Shown here: one piece after another, positions 14,026 to 21,796 of the stretch
Position numbering within the stretch: the stretch's first letter is position 1
Layout of the letters: every line of letters starts with the position of its first letter
Source of the DNA: Oscillospiraceae bacterium
GTDB lineage: Bacteria > Bacillota > Clostridia > Oscillospirales > Acutalibacteraceae
Length of the DNA: 23,930 nt
Assembly: GCA_022508705.1 (NCBI GenBank)
Contig: JAFLUO010000017.1
Location: forward strand, 1-23,930
Direction of reading: 5' to 3'
The notes under the pieces: generated by a model
The model's database searches: none
Told to the model about the DNA's origin: nothing
What the model saw: the letters and a program-made list of their open reading frames with translations, nothing else
Program-made: the position numbers and the translations under genes

Positions 14026-14919
14026 CTATTTGATTTTGGGATTACCTTTTTTTACTGCTTCGTCGTACTTGTAATCAAAATATTTTTTGTGAAATTCTTC
14101 ATAACTCATATTCTGCTCTTCGGCATATTTTCTGTCAATTTCCTCTTGCCATTTAAGATATTCAGCGTAAACTTCTGCGTTATAGCTTCCGTTACCGTAA
14201 TTTATATCTGCCGTGCAGAGATAGTCAGAATGTAAATTGTACGTCACAATCTGATTATTGAAAGCGTCAACATATTTTTGATATATTGCGGATTCTTCCA
14301 AATTGCTTTCGGTGATACCGTCTTCAAGTGGAAATGTACAGCCGCCTGTCATTGTGCCGTCAGCATGAGCACCGCCGAAAAAAATATAATACTTTCCGAC
14401 TTCAGGTAAAACGTCATCTTCACTTTCCAACATAACACAAGTTCTGAACTCGTTTATCCCGCCAACTTTATAATATGAGAACTCTTTGCCAACCTCTAAA
14501 TTTCCCTTTATATTAGTAATAGTATTAAGACGGCATTCAGTAAATTCTCCACCAAAATAGTCAATAATTTTTGGAAAACGGTGAAATAATCTCTCTGTGT
14601 AATAATCGTGTGTTTCTGTGACCTTTGCTACAAAAACATATTTTGATACTCCGACATGTACACGCGGATCATCTATGTTAATACCGTCTGACGTATGATA
14701 ATCACTATAATAATGAACGGTTTTTGGCGGGAATGCGGTTCTCCACAAAAAGTAACCGCATGTGATCGCAAAAATTACCGCAAGGCAAGCCGCAATTGCC
14801 GTCAATCTTGAAAATTTATGTTTCTTAACTGCCTTTGCTTCACCGCAGTAAGCAGAGGCTTCTTCTATATACTTTTGATCAATATTTTCAATAACATCTG
14901 AAATCTTTTCTCTTGTCAT
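14026..14919 (-). CDS. Membrane protein, probable anti-sigma factor partner of the ECF sigma factor
   Basis: A 297-residue protein with a short cytoplasmic N-terminus (about 1-35), one membrane helix (about 37-59) and an extracytoplasmic domain of about 235 residues. Its start overlaps the ECF sigma stop by ATGA, the usual layout of a sigma factor and its membrane regulator, and the opening MTREKISDVIENIDQKYI is like the N-termini of many Clostridial sigma partners. There is no HxxxCxxC zinc motif. The outer domain contains KYVFVAKVTETHDYY, a TNIKGNLEVGKEF stretch and GKYYIFFGG, resembling cardiolipin-synthase-unrelated, secreted 'carbonate-like' beta domains only loosely, so I assign no ligand. 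Charged, helical C-terminal tail (about 255-297). Role as anti-sigma is inferred from context. Confidence 0.7.
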   Translation of the reverse strand: MTREKISDVIENIDQKYIEEASAYCGEAKAVKKHKFSRLTAIAACLAVIFAITCGYFLWRTAFPPKTVHYYSDYHTSDGINIDDPRVHVGVSKYVFVAKVTETHDYYTERLFHRFPKIIDYFGGEFTECRLNTITNIKGNLEVGKEFSYYKVGGINEFRTCVMLESEDDVLPEVGKYYIFFGGAHADGTMTGGCTFPLEDGITESNLEESAIYQKYVDAFNNQIVTYNLHSDYLCTADINYGNGSYNAEVYAEYLKWQEEIDRKYAEEQNMSYEEFHKKYFDYKYDEAVKKGNPKIK

Positions 14920-15473
14920 ACAGATACACCTTCTTTGAGCAGATGCTTTCTTAATTTTTCACGGGTACGGGAAAGACGTACTGAAATATTATGACTGCTT
15001 GTATTAAACTGTTTTGCTATATCTTCAATAGAATCAGAGTACCAATAACGGCGAATGAAAATAATTCTGTTTTCCTGATTTAGAGTTTCAAGAAAATTAT
15101 TTATGATTTGAACTGTTTCTGATGCATTAAATTCATCGTCTGCCGTTGTTGTGGAGGGGAAATAGTTTTCAAGCTCAGTCAGCGCAACATCATATATGCT
15201 GTTTCGTTTTATTGCGGTGTTTGCATGATACTTCTTAACAGCAAGATTGCGGACGATACGGCAAACATAGCTTAACAGGGGATTAGGCTTTTGTGGAGGG
15301 ACACTGTTCCAGACACCGAGATAAGCATCGTTAACACATTCTTCGGCATCTTGCTGATTGTTAAGTATATTAAAAGCAATTTTAGAGCATACTGCTCCGT
15401 ATTTATCTGACAATTCAGCTATTGCTTCTTCGGAACGTTCAAAAAATAATTTGATTATTTCTCTGTCATCCAA
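14916..15473 (-). CDS. ECF-type RNA polymerase sigma factor
   Basis: A 185-residue sigma-70 family protein of the extracytoplasmic-function group. Sigma-2 covers about residues 8-80, with QDAEECVNDAYLGVWNSVPP at 41-60 (the -10 recognition and core-binding part). Sigma-4 covers about 122-180, with the helix-turn-helix in SIEDIAKQFNTSSHNISVRL (148-167) for -35 recognition. The start is a TTG at 15473; an ATG at 15469 is out of frame and no in-frame ATG lies nearby. AAAGGA is 11 nt upstream, a little far, so the start is the weakest part of this call. It is co-translated with the membrane protein at 14026-14919. ECF factors usually activate their own promoter; the target regulon cannot be read here. 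Confidence 0.9.
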   Translation of the reverse strand: MDDREIIKLFFERSEEAIAELSDKYGAVCSKIAFNILNNQQDAEECVNDAYLGVWNSVPPQKPNPLLSYVCRIVRNLAVKKYHANTAIKRNSIYDVALTELENYFPSTTTADDEFNASETVQIINNFLETLNQENRIIFIRRYWYSDSIEDIAKQFNTSSHNISVRLSRTREKLRKHLLKEGVSV

Positions 15474-15523
15474 ATCAACCGCCGTCCTTTCTCCCTCAAC
15501 TTTATACTACGGTTTGGGAGCAA

Positions 15524-15552
15524 AATATCTCACTTTATTTTTATTCTATCAA
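15524..15552 (-). promoter_or_regulatory. Possible promoter of the ECF sigma operon
   Basis: On the minus strand TTGATA (15552-15547), a 17-bp spacer and GATATT (15529-15524). The -10 box deviates from consensus and an ECF-type autoregulatory promoter could exist as well. Confidence 0.35.
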
Positions 15553-15617
15553 AAATCCGTATTTTTTTCTACCTGCATTTCGGCAAATTATTTTGAATTA
15601 TATAACAAAAACCTGTC

Positions 15618-15653
15618 AACACTCCTTTTGTATTTACGAAAGGAGTGTTTTTT
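15618..15653 (+). promoter_or_regulatory. Hairpin enclosing the spoIIR ribosome binding site
   Basis: AACACTCCTTTTG (15618-15630) pairs with CGAAAGGAGTGTT (15637-15649), a 13-bp stem with a 6-nt loop and one wobble. The Shine-Dalgarno AAAGGAG (15639-15645) is entirely inside the stem. Six T follow, ending at the ATG at 15654, so it looks both like an intrinsic terminator and like a translation-blocking hairpin. Confidence 0.75.
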
Positions 15654-16277
15654 ATGAAAACAAAAAATAAAAACAGAATACTTAAAATTGAAGCGTCTTT
15701 ATTGGCAGGATTACTTATTGCGTGTATATTAAATATTTCAAGCTTTTCAGAGGAGTGCAAAAACATTCGCACTAAAATGCTTCGTATGCACATTATTGCA
15801 AATTCCGATTCTACTGAAGATCAGGAGTTAAAGCTAAAGGTGCGTGATGCAGTGCTCTTAGAGGGCAAAGAAATTTTTGACGGCTCTGTTACAGCCGAAG
15901 AAGCAAAGGATAAAATACTGCCCGAAACCGAGCGCTTACGCCAGGCGGCACTCAAAGTCATTGAACAAGAGGGCTTTAATTATGACGTTAAAATAACGGT
16001 AGATAATGAATATTTCAATACACGCACTTATGATAATTCAGTAACACTGCCAGCTGGGTATTATACAGCGATAAAAGTGATAATAGGCGAGGGCGCGGGG
16101 CATAATTGGTGGTGCGTAATGTTTCCGCCGCTCTGTCTGCCTACGGCAAGCAAAGAATGTGAGCTGTCAGACGTTCTCGAAAAAGACGAGGTTGAAATTG
16201 TTGAGGGCGGCGACAAATACAAATTTAAATTCAAAATAGTAGAAATATATGAAAAAATTACCGAAAAATTGAAATAA
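15654..16277 (+). CDS. spoIIR: Stage II sporulation protein R
   Basis: A 207-residue exported signalling protein. One N-terminal membrane or signal segment (about residues 15-31) is followed by the SpoIIR hallmark RMHIIANSDSTEDQELKLKV, which runs into RDAVL (from residue 44), and by GHNWWCVMFPPLC (149-161). In Bacillus SpoIIR is made in the forespore under sigma-F, crosses into the intermembrane space and triggers SpoIIGA to process pro-sigma-E in the mother cell. ATG 15654 is chosen over an in-frame GTG at 15645 because AAAGGAG lies at the right distance for 15654. I could not find a convincing sigma-F promoter upstream. The hairpin at 15618-15653 would need to be opened or bypassed for translation. 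Divergent from the ECF sigma operon. Confidence 0.93.
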   Translation: MKTKNKNRILKIEASLLAGLLIACILNISSFSEECKNIRTKMLRMHIIANSDSTEDQELKLKVRDAVLLEGKEIFDGSVTAEEAKDKILPETERLRQAALKVIEQEGFNYDVKITVDNEYFNTRTYDNSVTLPAGYYTAIKVIIGEGAGHNWWCVMFPPLCLPTASKECELSDVLEKDEVEIVEGGDKYKFKFKIVEIYEKITEKLK

Positions 16278-16280
16278 GTA

Positions 16281-16309
16281 TTTACAACTTGAAAAAACTT
16301 TTATAGAAT
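16281..16309 (+). promoter_or_regulatory. Sigma-A type promoter for the GDPD-to-folA cluster
   Basis: TTTACA (16281-16286), a 17-bp spacer and TAGAAT (16304-16309), just after the spoIIR stop. No terminator is visible after spoIIR, so some read-through is possible. Confidence 0.5.
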
Positions 16310-16350
16310 ATTAACTGATATATTTTGATTTTATGAAAGGTTTTTTAAGT

Positions 16351-17094
16351 ATGCCGCTTATTATTGCACACAGAGGAGCAAATAAATACGCACCGCAGAA
16401 CACGCTTCCTGCATTTTCTAAAGCAGTTGAGCTTTTGTCTGACGGAATTGAAACAGACGTTCATCTTTCCAAAGACGGTGAAATTGTTATTTGCCACAAT
16501 TATACAATAGATGCCACTTCAAACGGACAAGGTCTTATTGACGGTATGACCTTGTCAGAGCTTAGAAAATATGATTTTGGCTCATATTTCAGTTCCGATT
16601 TTAAAGGAACAAAAATTCCGACTTTAGCAGAACTTATTGAAATTGTAAAAAAAATGACTATGGTTAATATTGAAATTAAGGCACCTAAAAAACCAAACGA
16701 TCTCGTTAAGCGAACCCTTGACGAGATACATAAATTCGGAATAGAGAAAAATGTAATAGTCTCTTGCTTTGACCCTGAATGTATCCGACTTTCAAAAGAG
16801 CTTGCACCTGAAATAAAAACAGGTTTTCTTTATGAAACGGGTGATTTAGCTGACGAAGCAAGAAAATACGGAATAGCAAAATATTGTAAAGAACTCAAAG
16901 CAGATGCGGCGCATCCCGAAAAAATTCTTATTACCAAAGAAGAGGTTGACTCCCTTCACAAAGCAGGCATGGCAGTCAATCCCTGGACTGTAAACGAATA
17001 TGATGAAATCGTTACCCTTACACGAATGGGTTGCGACGCTTTAATTACAAACGTACCTGATTTTTGCCGAAATATACTGGAGGAAATCAAATGA
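16351..17094 (+). CDS. Glycerophosphodiester phosphodiesterase family protein
   Basis: A 247-residue cytoplasmic TIM-barrel phosphodiesterase (GDPD/UgpQ family) that would hydrolyse glycerophosphodiesters to glycerol-3-phosphate and an alcohol. Motifs: IIAHRGANKYAPQNT (catalytic H7, R8), GIETDVHLSKDG (metal ligands E34 and D36), VICHN (H49), VNIEIK, and the C-terminal NPWTVNE and DALITNVPD. H49 is followed by Asn where the family usually has Asp (HD), a conservative but noticeable change. I start at ATG 16351, which matches family N-termini and has GAAAGG upstream; ATG 16333 has no ribosome binding site. No signal peptide, so it acts on internal substrates. Its stop overlaps the next start by ATGA. 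Confidence 0.9.
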   Translation: MPLIIAHRGANKYAPQNTLPAFSKAVELLSDGIETDVHLSKDGEIVICHNYTIDATSNGQGLIDGMTLSELRKYDFGSYFSSDFKGTKIPTLAELIEIVKKMTMVNIEIKAPKKPNDLVKRTLDEIHKFGIEKNVIVSCFDPECIRLSKELAPEIKTGFLYETGDLADEARKYGIAKYCKELKADAAHPEKILITKEEVDSLHKAGMAVNPWTVNEYDEIVTLTRMGCDALITNVPDFCRNILEEIK

Positions 17095-18671
17095 AAGCTC
17101 CTAAATACAGCATAATCCCCAAGCCCCAGCGTTACGACACAGTTGATGCAACATTTACCGTAACAAGAGACACAAAGGTTCTTTGCGTTCCGGAGTTTGT
17201 TGATGCAGGTAAGTTTTTAACGGATTATTTAAAAACAAAATCAGATGCTTCAAACGGCGCAATAAAATTTAATAAGGATGCGTCAATTCCAAATGAGGGC
17301 TACACGCTCAAAATTGATGAAAACGGCGTTGTGATTTCCGCGTCAAGCAGTGCTGGCGCATTTTACGGCGCAGTTACGCTTAAAATTATGCTTATGCAAA
17401 GCAAAAGGGAAAGCGGTGTAGCGGTTCTTAACGGTGCAGATATTTACGATTATCCGAGATTCTCATACCGCGGAGGTATGATAGATGAAAGCCGTCATTT
17501 CTTCGGTGCAGAGCTTGTTAAGCAAACGCTTGATAATATGGCTCTTTTGAAGCTCAATAAATTTCATTGGCATTTGAGCGATGACCAAGGTTACAGAATA
17601 GAAAGCGATGTTTATCCGCTGTTAAACTCAGTAGGCAGTAAGAGGAAATTTGAACATTTAGAGGCAAAAGATCTTCCGCTTTCTAAGATTTGCAAGCATG
17701 AACATGAGGGCAACGGATATTTCCATTACTATACAAAAGACGAAATAAGAGATATAGTGAGTTATGCTCAAAAACTACATATTGACATTATTCCCGAAAT
17801 TGACCTTCCGGGTCATACCTCTTGCATGATAGCGGCATATCCTGAGCTGTCCTGCAATGATACTGGGTGTGAGGTTGTGACTGAAAACGGGATAATGAAG
17901 AATGTTCTTTGCCCAGGTAAAGACAGTACATATAAATTTGTTGAAAATCTGCTTTCCGAAATTGTTGAGCTATTTCCGTACGAGTATTTCCATATCGGCG
18001 GTGACGAAGCACAGAAAGGACATAAAATTTGGAAAAATGACTGTCCTGACTGTCAAAAGGCAATAAAAGACAACGGCGTTCAGACAGGTCCTGAAATGCA
18101 GTCTGTTTTTATGAACAGAATAAGCGATTTCCTTAAATTAAATAGGAAAAAGTGTATTATATGGAATGACGGCATTACCGATATTACTAATGACGAAATT
18201 ACATGTCATTACTGGATTTTGAAAAATCCTCTTTGGGTAAATAAAGAATCAAAGAAAAGAAAGTTTATTCTTTCTCCGGTAACTCATTTTTATTTTGATA
18301 TGTCGTTTGCTCATATGCCTTTAAAGAAAACGTACAAATTTAATGAATCAAAGCTCGGAATCACCGATGAAAAAAGCGTTATGGGCGTTGAGTTTGAAAC
18401 GTGGAGTGAATGGATAACCGATAAAGGCACTCTTGAATTTTCAATTTATCCAAGAATTTTTGCTTTGTCTGAGGTTGCCTGGACAAAAGAAAAATATAAA
18501 AATTTCAAAGACTTTTACAAGCGTTTGGAATTTTTCAAAGCGTATATGAAATCAAAAGGTATTAACTATTCACGCTTGGAAAAGAGAAAAATCGGCGTAA
18601 GAAACGTTTCGTGCTACCATTTGGGTGTTAAAGGAAACGAATATAAATATAACGAAACTCTTAAAGGCTGA
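17091..18671 (+). CDS. GH20 family beta-N-acetylhexosaminidase
   Basis: A 526-residue family GH20 enzyme. An N-terminal GH20b-like domain (about 1-120) is followed by the barrel: PRFSYRGGMIDESRHF, then NKFHWHLSDDQGYRIES, IIPEIDLPGHTSCM, and the catalytic pair D305-E306 in YFHIGGDEAQKGH. Later WNDGITD and EFETWSEW supply the substrate-pocket aromatics. It would remove terminal beta-linked GlcNAc or GalNAc by the substrate-assisted mechanism. No signal peptide is present, so it is probably cytoplasmic and handles imported or recycled glycans such as muropeptide, chitobiose or mucin fragments. ATG 17091, in an ATGA overlap with the GDPD stop and behind CTGGAGG, is preferred to the in-frame 17064 start. 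Confidence 0.92.
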   Translation: MKAPKYSIIPKPQRYDTVDATFTVTRDTKVLCVPEFVDAGKFLTDYLKTKSDASNGAIKFNKDASIPNEGYTLKIDENGVVISASSSAGAFYGAVTLKIMLMQSKRESGVAVLNGADIYDYPRFSYRGGMIDESRHFFGAELVKQTLDNMALLKLNKFHWHLSDDQGYRIESDVYPLLNSVGSKRKFEHLEAKDLPLSKICKHEHEGNGYFHYYTKDEIRDIVSYAQKLHIDIIPEIDLPGHTSCMIAAYPELSCNDTGCEVVTENGIMKNVLCPGKDSTYKFVENLLSEIVELFPYEYFHIGGDEAQKGHKIWKNDCPDCQKAIKDNGVQTGPEMQSVFMNRISDFLKLNRKKCIIWNDGITDITNDEITCHYWILKNPLWVNKESKKRKFILSPVTHFYFDMSFAHMPLKKTYKFNESKLGITDEKSVMGVEFETWSEWITDKGTLEFSIYPRIFALSEVAWTKEKYKNFKDFYKRLEFFKAYMKSKGINYSRLEKRKIGVRNVSCYHLGVKGNEYKYNETLKG

Positions 18672-18691
18672 CAGTACGTCAGAGGTGGAAT

Positions 18692-20320
18692 ATGGGATTT
18701 GAAAACATAGCAATGCTTTTAAGCGGTATGGGGCTTTTGCTTTACGGCATTAAAATTTTGGGCGAAGGCTTGGAGCTTGCCGCCGGTGCAAAGCTTAAAA
18801 CACTACTGGAGCGAATGACGAGAAACAGATTTTTCGCTGTTCTTGTCGGATTTATAATTACAACGCTTATTCAAAGCTCAACGGCAACAACGCTTATGGT
18901 TGTGGGCTTTGTTAACACGGGTATTATGAATTTAACCCAGGCTATCGGCGTTATTATGGGAGCGAACATCGGTACAACTACAACGAGCGTTCTCGTTTCT
19001 CTGGACATCGGAAAATATGCGCCTATTGCAATAGGCGTCGGCGCATTTTGGTCAATGCTTTCAAAGAAAAATTTGCATAAGCATTTGGGGCTTGCATTAA
19101 CGGGCTTCGGTATGCTGTTCCTCGGAATGTCTTTAATGAAGAATTCAATGAGCCCGCTTGCAGAGTCCGAAATTTTCAAGAATTGGATTTTGAGCGCTGA
19201 AGATAATTATTTCCTTGCAATAATTATAGGCGCCGTTACTGCTGCCGCACTTCACAGCTCTGCGGCAAGTATCGGTATTTTGCAGGCGTTGGCATCAAAA
19301 GGGCTTATTCCTTTAAACTTTGCAGTTTTCGTGATTTACGGTCAAAATATAGGTACTTGTATTACTGCGCTCATATCTGCAATAGGTACAAAGAAAAATT
19401 CAAAGCGCACTGCTGTTATGCACATTCTTTTTAATGTGTTCGGAACAATATTTTTTATCGCAGTGTCACAGTTTGTTCCGTATACGAGATGGATTGAACA
19501 GCTTTGCAGTGACAATACAATGATGCAGCTCTCAATGGTTCACATTGTATTCAACGTTGTTTCAACAATTATAATGTTCCCGTTTGCCAAAGTGCTTGTT
19601 AAACTATCTTGCCTTATTATTCCCGATAAAGACGAAGAGGGTGAGAACGATTTCAGAATGCAGTTTGTTGACACTCTTATGCTTAAAACTCCGCCGTTCG
19701 CAGTTGCGCAGGTGGCAAAAGAGGTACACCGTATGGCTTTAATTGCCCGCAACAATTTCAAATTGGCAGCAGAGGATTTACTTAATAATTCAACTGAGCA
19801 TTTTGATGAAATACAGCATAATGAAGAGGTAATAAACTACTTAAATCATAATATTACGCCGATTCTTGTTAAAATAAATTCACTTGATTTGTCATATCAC
19901 GACGCCAAATATATAGGCCGTGTTTTTCACGTTATAAACGATATTGAACGAATAGGCGACCATGCACAAAACCTTGCAGAAGCGGCGCAGTCAAGAGTAA
20001 ATGAAAATATTCAGTTTTCACCTGAGGCGGCTTCGGAGCTTAAATGTATGTATGAAACTGCTCTTGAACTTATTGATGCCGCCATTGATTCTTTTGTGGA
20101 TCAGGAAATTACCTATGACGGCGCAAGTAAAGTTAATTCCTTAGAATCGTCTATTGATAATATGGAAGAGGCCTTTGAGCAATCGCATATTGACAGGCTG
20201 AATAAGAATGTTTGCGATACAAAAGCAGGTATGCTTTTTGTCAATACAATTACCGATTTTGAAAGAGTCGGCGACCATGCAACAAACATTGCATGGTCAG
20301 TATTTAAAAAGCCAAATTAA
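18692..20320 (+). CDS. Na/Pi cotransporter family protein with C-terminal PhoU-like domain
   Basis: A 542-residue membrane protein. The first Na_Pi_cotrans repeat has TLIQSSTATT (about residues 58-67) and GANIGTTTTS (90-99). The second repeat has ALHSSAAS (186-193) and GQNIGTCITA (217-226). About eight hydrophobic segments end near residue 310. Residues about 335-540 are two PhoU-like helical bundles, with HVINDIERIGDHAQNLAEA and its echo FERVGDHATNIA as the characteristic PhoU metal-site motifs. It would import phosphate with sodium, and the PhoU part is presumably regulatory. It starts 20 bp after the GH20 stop with AGAGGTGG as ribosome binding site; a small CTGAC/GTCAG hairpin (18668-18682) lies at the junction. 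Confidence 0.93.
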   Translation: MGFENIAMLLSGMGLLLYGIKILGEGLELAAGAKLKTLLERMTRNRFFAVLVGFIITTLIQSSTATTLMVVGFVNTGIMNLTQAIGVIMGANIGTTTTSVLVSLDIGKYAPIAIGVGAFWSMLSKKNLHKHLGLALTGFGMLFLGMSLMKNSMSPLAESEIFKNWILSAEDNYFLAIIIGAVTAAALHSSAASIGILQALASKGLIPLNFAVFVIYGQNIGTCITALISAIGTKKNSKRTAVMHILFNVFGTIFFIAVSQFVPYTRWIEQLCSDNTMMQLSMVHIVFNVVSTIIMFPFAKVLVKLSCLIIPDKDEEGENDFRMQFVDTLMLKTPPFAVAQVAKEVHRMALIARNNFKLAAEDLLNNSTEHFDEIQHNEEVINYLNHNITPILVKINSLDLSYHDAKYIGRVFHVINDIERIGDHAQNLAEAAQSRVNENIQFSPEAASELKCMYETALELIDAAIDSFVDQEITYDGASKVNSLESSIDNMEEAFEQSHIDRLNKNVCDTKAGMLFVNTITDFERVGDHATNIAWSVFKKPN

Positions 20321-20350
20321 CTTGTTTTTACTTTTGAGCGAGGTATATTT

Positions 20351-21253
20351 ATGTCAAAGTGGGACCGAGACTATCTCGATTTATGCAGGAAAATTCTGTC
20401 AGAGGGAACAGAGGTTGAAAATCGAACGGGAATAAATACAATAAAAATTCCTTCCCATCATTTTCATTTTGATTTGTCGGAAGAATTTCCGATTTTAACA
20501 ACAAAACAACTGTTTATCCGCCAAGCAGTGCTTGAAATGCTTTGGATTTATCAGGCTCAGTCTAACGATGTCCGCTGGTTGCAGGAACGCAATGTCAATA
20601 TTTGGAATGAGTGGGAAATTGACGAAAACGGCATTTGGAATGCAACTCAAATGGTTCCCGATGAAAACGGTAAGCTTGTTAAAACCGAAATACATAAAAA
20701 TTTCGGTAAAGAATATGCTCACACAATCGGCACTGCTTACGGGTATATTGTCAAAAAATTCAGCATGACGCAGAATTTGATTGATAAAATCAAAAACCAC
20801 CCTGAGGACAGACGGATGATTATGACACTGTGGCAGAACGATTATCTTGAAACTGCCGTTTTGCCTTCTTGTGTATGGTCAAGCGAATGGGACGTTACTG
20901 ACGGCAAACTCAATGCCTGGGTTCATCAGCGTTCCTGCGATGTTCCTTTAGGTCTTCCATTCAACGTAACACAGTATGCAACTTTACTTTGTATGTTAGC
21001 TCATGTGTGCGGTCTTAAACCCGGAACGCTTGACTGGAGCATAAAAGATGCGCATATTTATGTAAATCAGGTTGAAGGTATCAAAGAACAAATTAAACGT
21101 CAGGATGAAAATGAGGATATTCCGGCACCTAAGCTTTGGCTTAACCCCGAAATTGACGATTTCTTTAAATTTGATAATTCCAAAGATTGCAATGACATAA
21201 AACTTATTGACTATAAGCATATGGGAAAAATTTCTTTCCCAATAGCACAGTGA
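20351..21253 (+). CDS. thyA: Thymidylate synthase, divergent ThyA type
   Basis: A 300-residue ThyA enzyme that methylates dUMP to dTMP using methylene-tetrahydrofolate. Seen in order: phosphate-binding R25 in ENRTGINT, FPILTTKQLF, GTAYGY, DRRMIMTLWQ, the catalytic C174 in AVLPSCVWSSEW, the phosphate and dUMP-binding QRSCDVPLGLPFN (193-205; N205 is the uracil-specific Asn), and DAHIYVNQ. In the common enzymes the active-site motif is PPCH-xxx-QF. Here it is PSCV-xxx-EW, a variant subgroup. The chain is also longer than the roughly 264 residues of E. coli ThyA, with an insert around 88-118. It lies 30 bp after the Na/Pi gene and 7 bp before folA, so the folate genes are co-translated in function. 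Confidence 0.93.
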   Translation: MSKWDRDYLDLCRKILSEGTEVENRTGINTIKIPSHHFHFDLSEEFPILTTKQLFIRQAVLEMLWIYQAQSNDVRWLQERNVNIWNEWEIDENGIWNATQMVPDENGKLVKTEIHKNFGKEYAHTIGTAYGYIVKKFSMTQNLIDKIKNHPEDRRMIMTLWQNDYLETAVLPSCVWSSEWDVTDGKLNAWVHQRSCDVPLGLPFNVTQYATLLCMLAHVCGLKPGTLDWSIKDAHIYVNQVEGIKEQIKRQDENEDIPAPKLWLNPEIDDFFKFDNSKDCNDIKLIDYKHMGKISFPIAQ

Positions 21254-21260
21254 GGGCACT

Positions 21261-21743
21261 ATGGCAATTTCAATGATAGCGGCTATCGGCAAAAACCGAG
21301 AGCTTGGAAAAAACAACGATTTAATATGGCATTTTAAGGAAGATATGAAATTTTTCCGTGAAACTACAACAGGCAATACTGTTGTTATGGGCAGAAAAAC
21401 CTTTGAATCTCTTCCGCACGCACTACCCAACAGACGAAATATTGTTATAACACAAAACAAAAATTATGTTGCTGACGGTGCTGAAACGGCAGAAAGCATA
21501 GAAGATGCAATAGAGCTTGCTAAAAACGATAATGTGTTTATCATAGGCGGCGGAAAAATTTACAGCGAGTTTTTGGAATTTGCTGATAAGCTTTACTTAA
21601 CTGAAATTGATGACGAATGCAAAGATGCCGATACGTTTTTTCCGTTTTTCAACAAAGAAAATTATAATGCCGAAAAGCTTACAGATTTCACTGTTGACGG
21701 AATACATTTTTCGCATATGCTTTACACAAAAAATAAGATATAA
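21261..21743 (+). CDS. folA: Dihydrofolate reductase
   Basis: A 160-residue DHFR of the bacterial FolA/DfrA family, reducing dihydrofolate to tetrahydrofolate with NADPH and so regenerating the cofactor oxidised by the adjacent ThyA. Motifs: SMIAAIGKNRELGKNNDLIW with substrate-binding D28 in FKEDMKFF, the NADPH-binding VVMGRKTFESLP, and FIIGGGKIYSEFL, then LTEID and the Phe-rich DTFFPFF. His24-Phe25 replaces the usual His/Asn-Leu at the W-H-L-P position, a modest variation. ATG follows GAGGG, 7 bp after the thyA stop. A strong terminator at 21744-21778 closes the gene cluster. Confidence 0.95.
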   Translation: MAISMIAAIGKNRELGKNNDLIWHFKEDMKFFRETTTGNTVVMGRKTFESLPHALPNRRNIVITQNKNYVADGAETAESIEDAIELAKNDNVFIIGGGKIYSEFLEFADKLYLTEIDDECKDADTFFPFFNKENYNAEKLTDFTVDGIHFSHMLYTKNKI

Positions 21744-21778
21744 AAAAATCCCGTAATCACAGCGATTACGGGATTTTT
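21744..21778. terminator. Bidirectional terminator between folA and ackA
   Basis: Positions 21744-21758 and 21764-21778 are perfect reverse complements (15 bp, core ATCCCGTAATC) with loop ACAGC. The A-rich and T-rich flanks give a T-tract on both strands between convergent genes. Confidence 0.92.
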
Positions 21779-21796
21779 ATTTTGTTGATATTTAGT

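Noticed and set aside
16333..16350. Upstream ATG for the GDPD gene
   Set aside because: No ribosome binding site before it; the ATG at 16351 fits family N-termini and has GAAAGG upstream.
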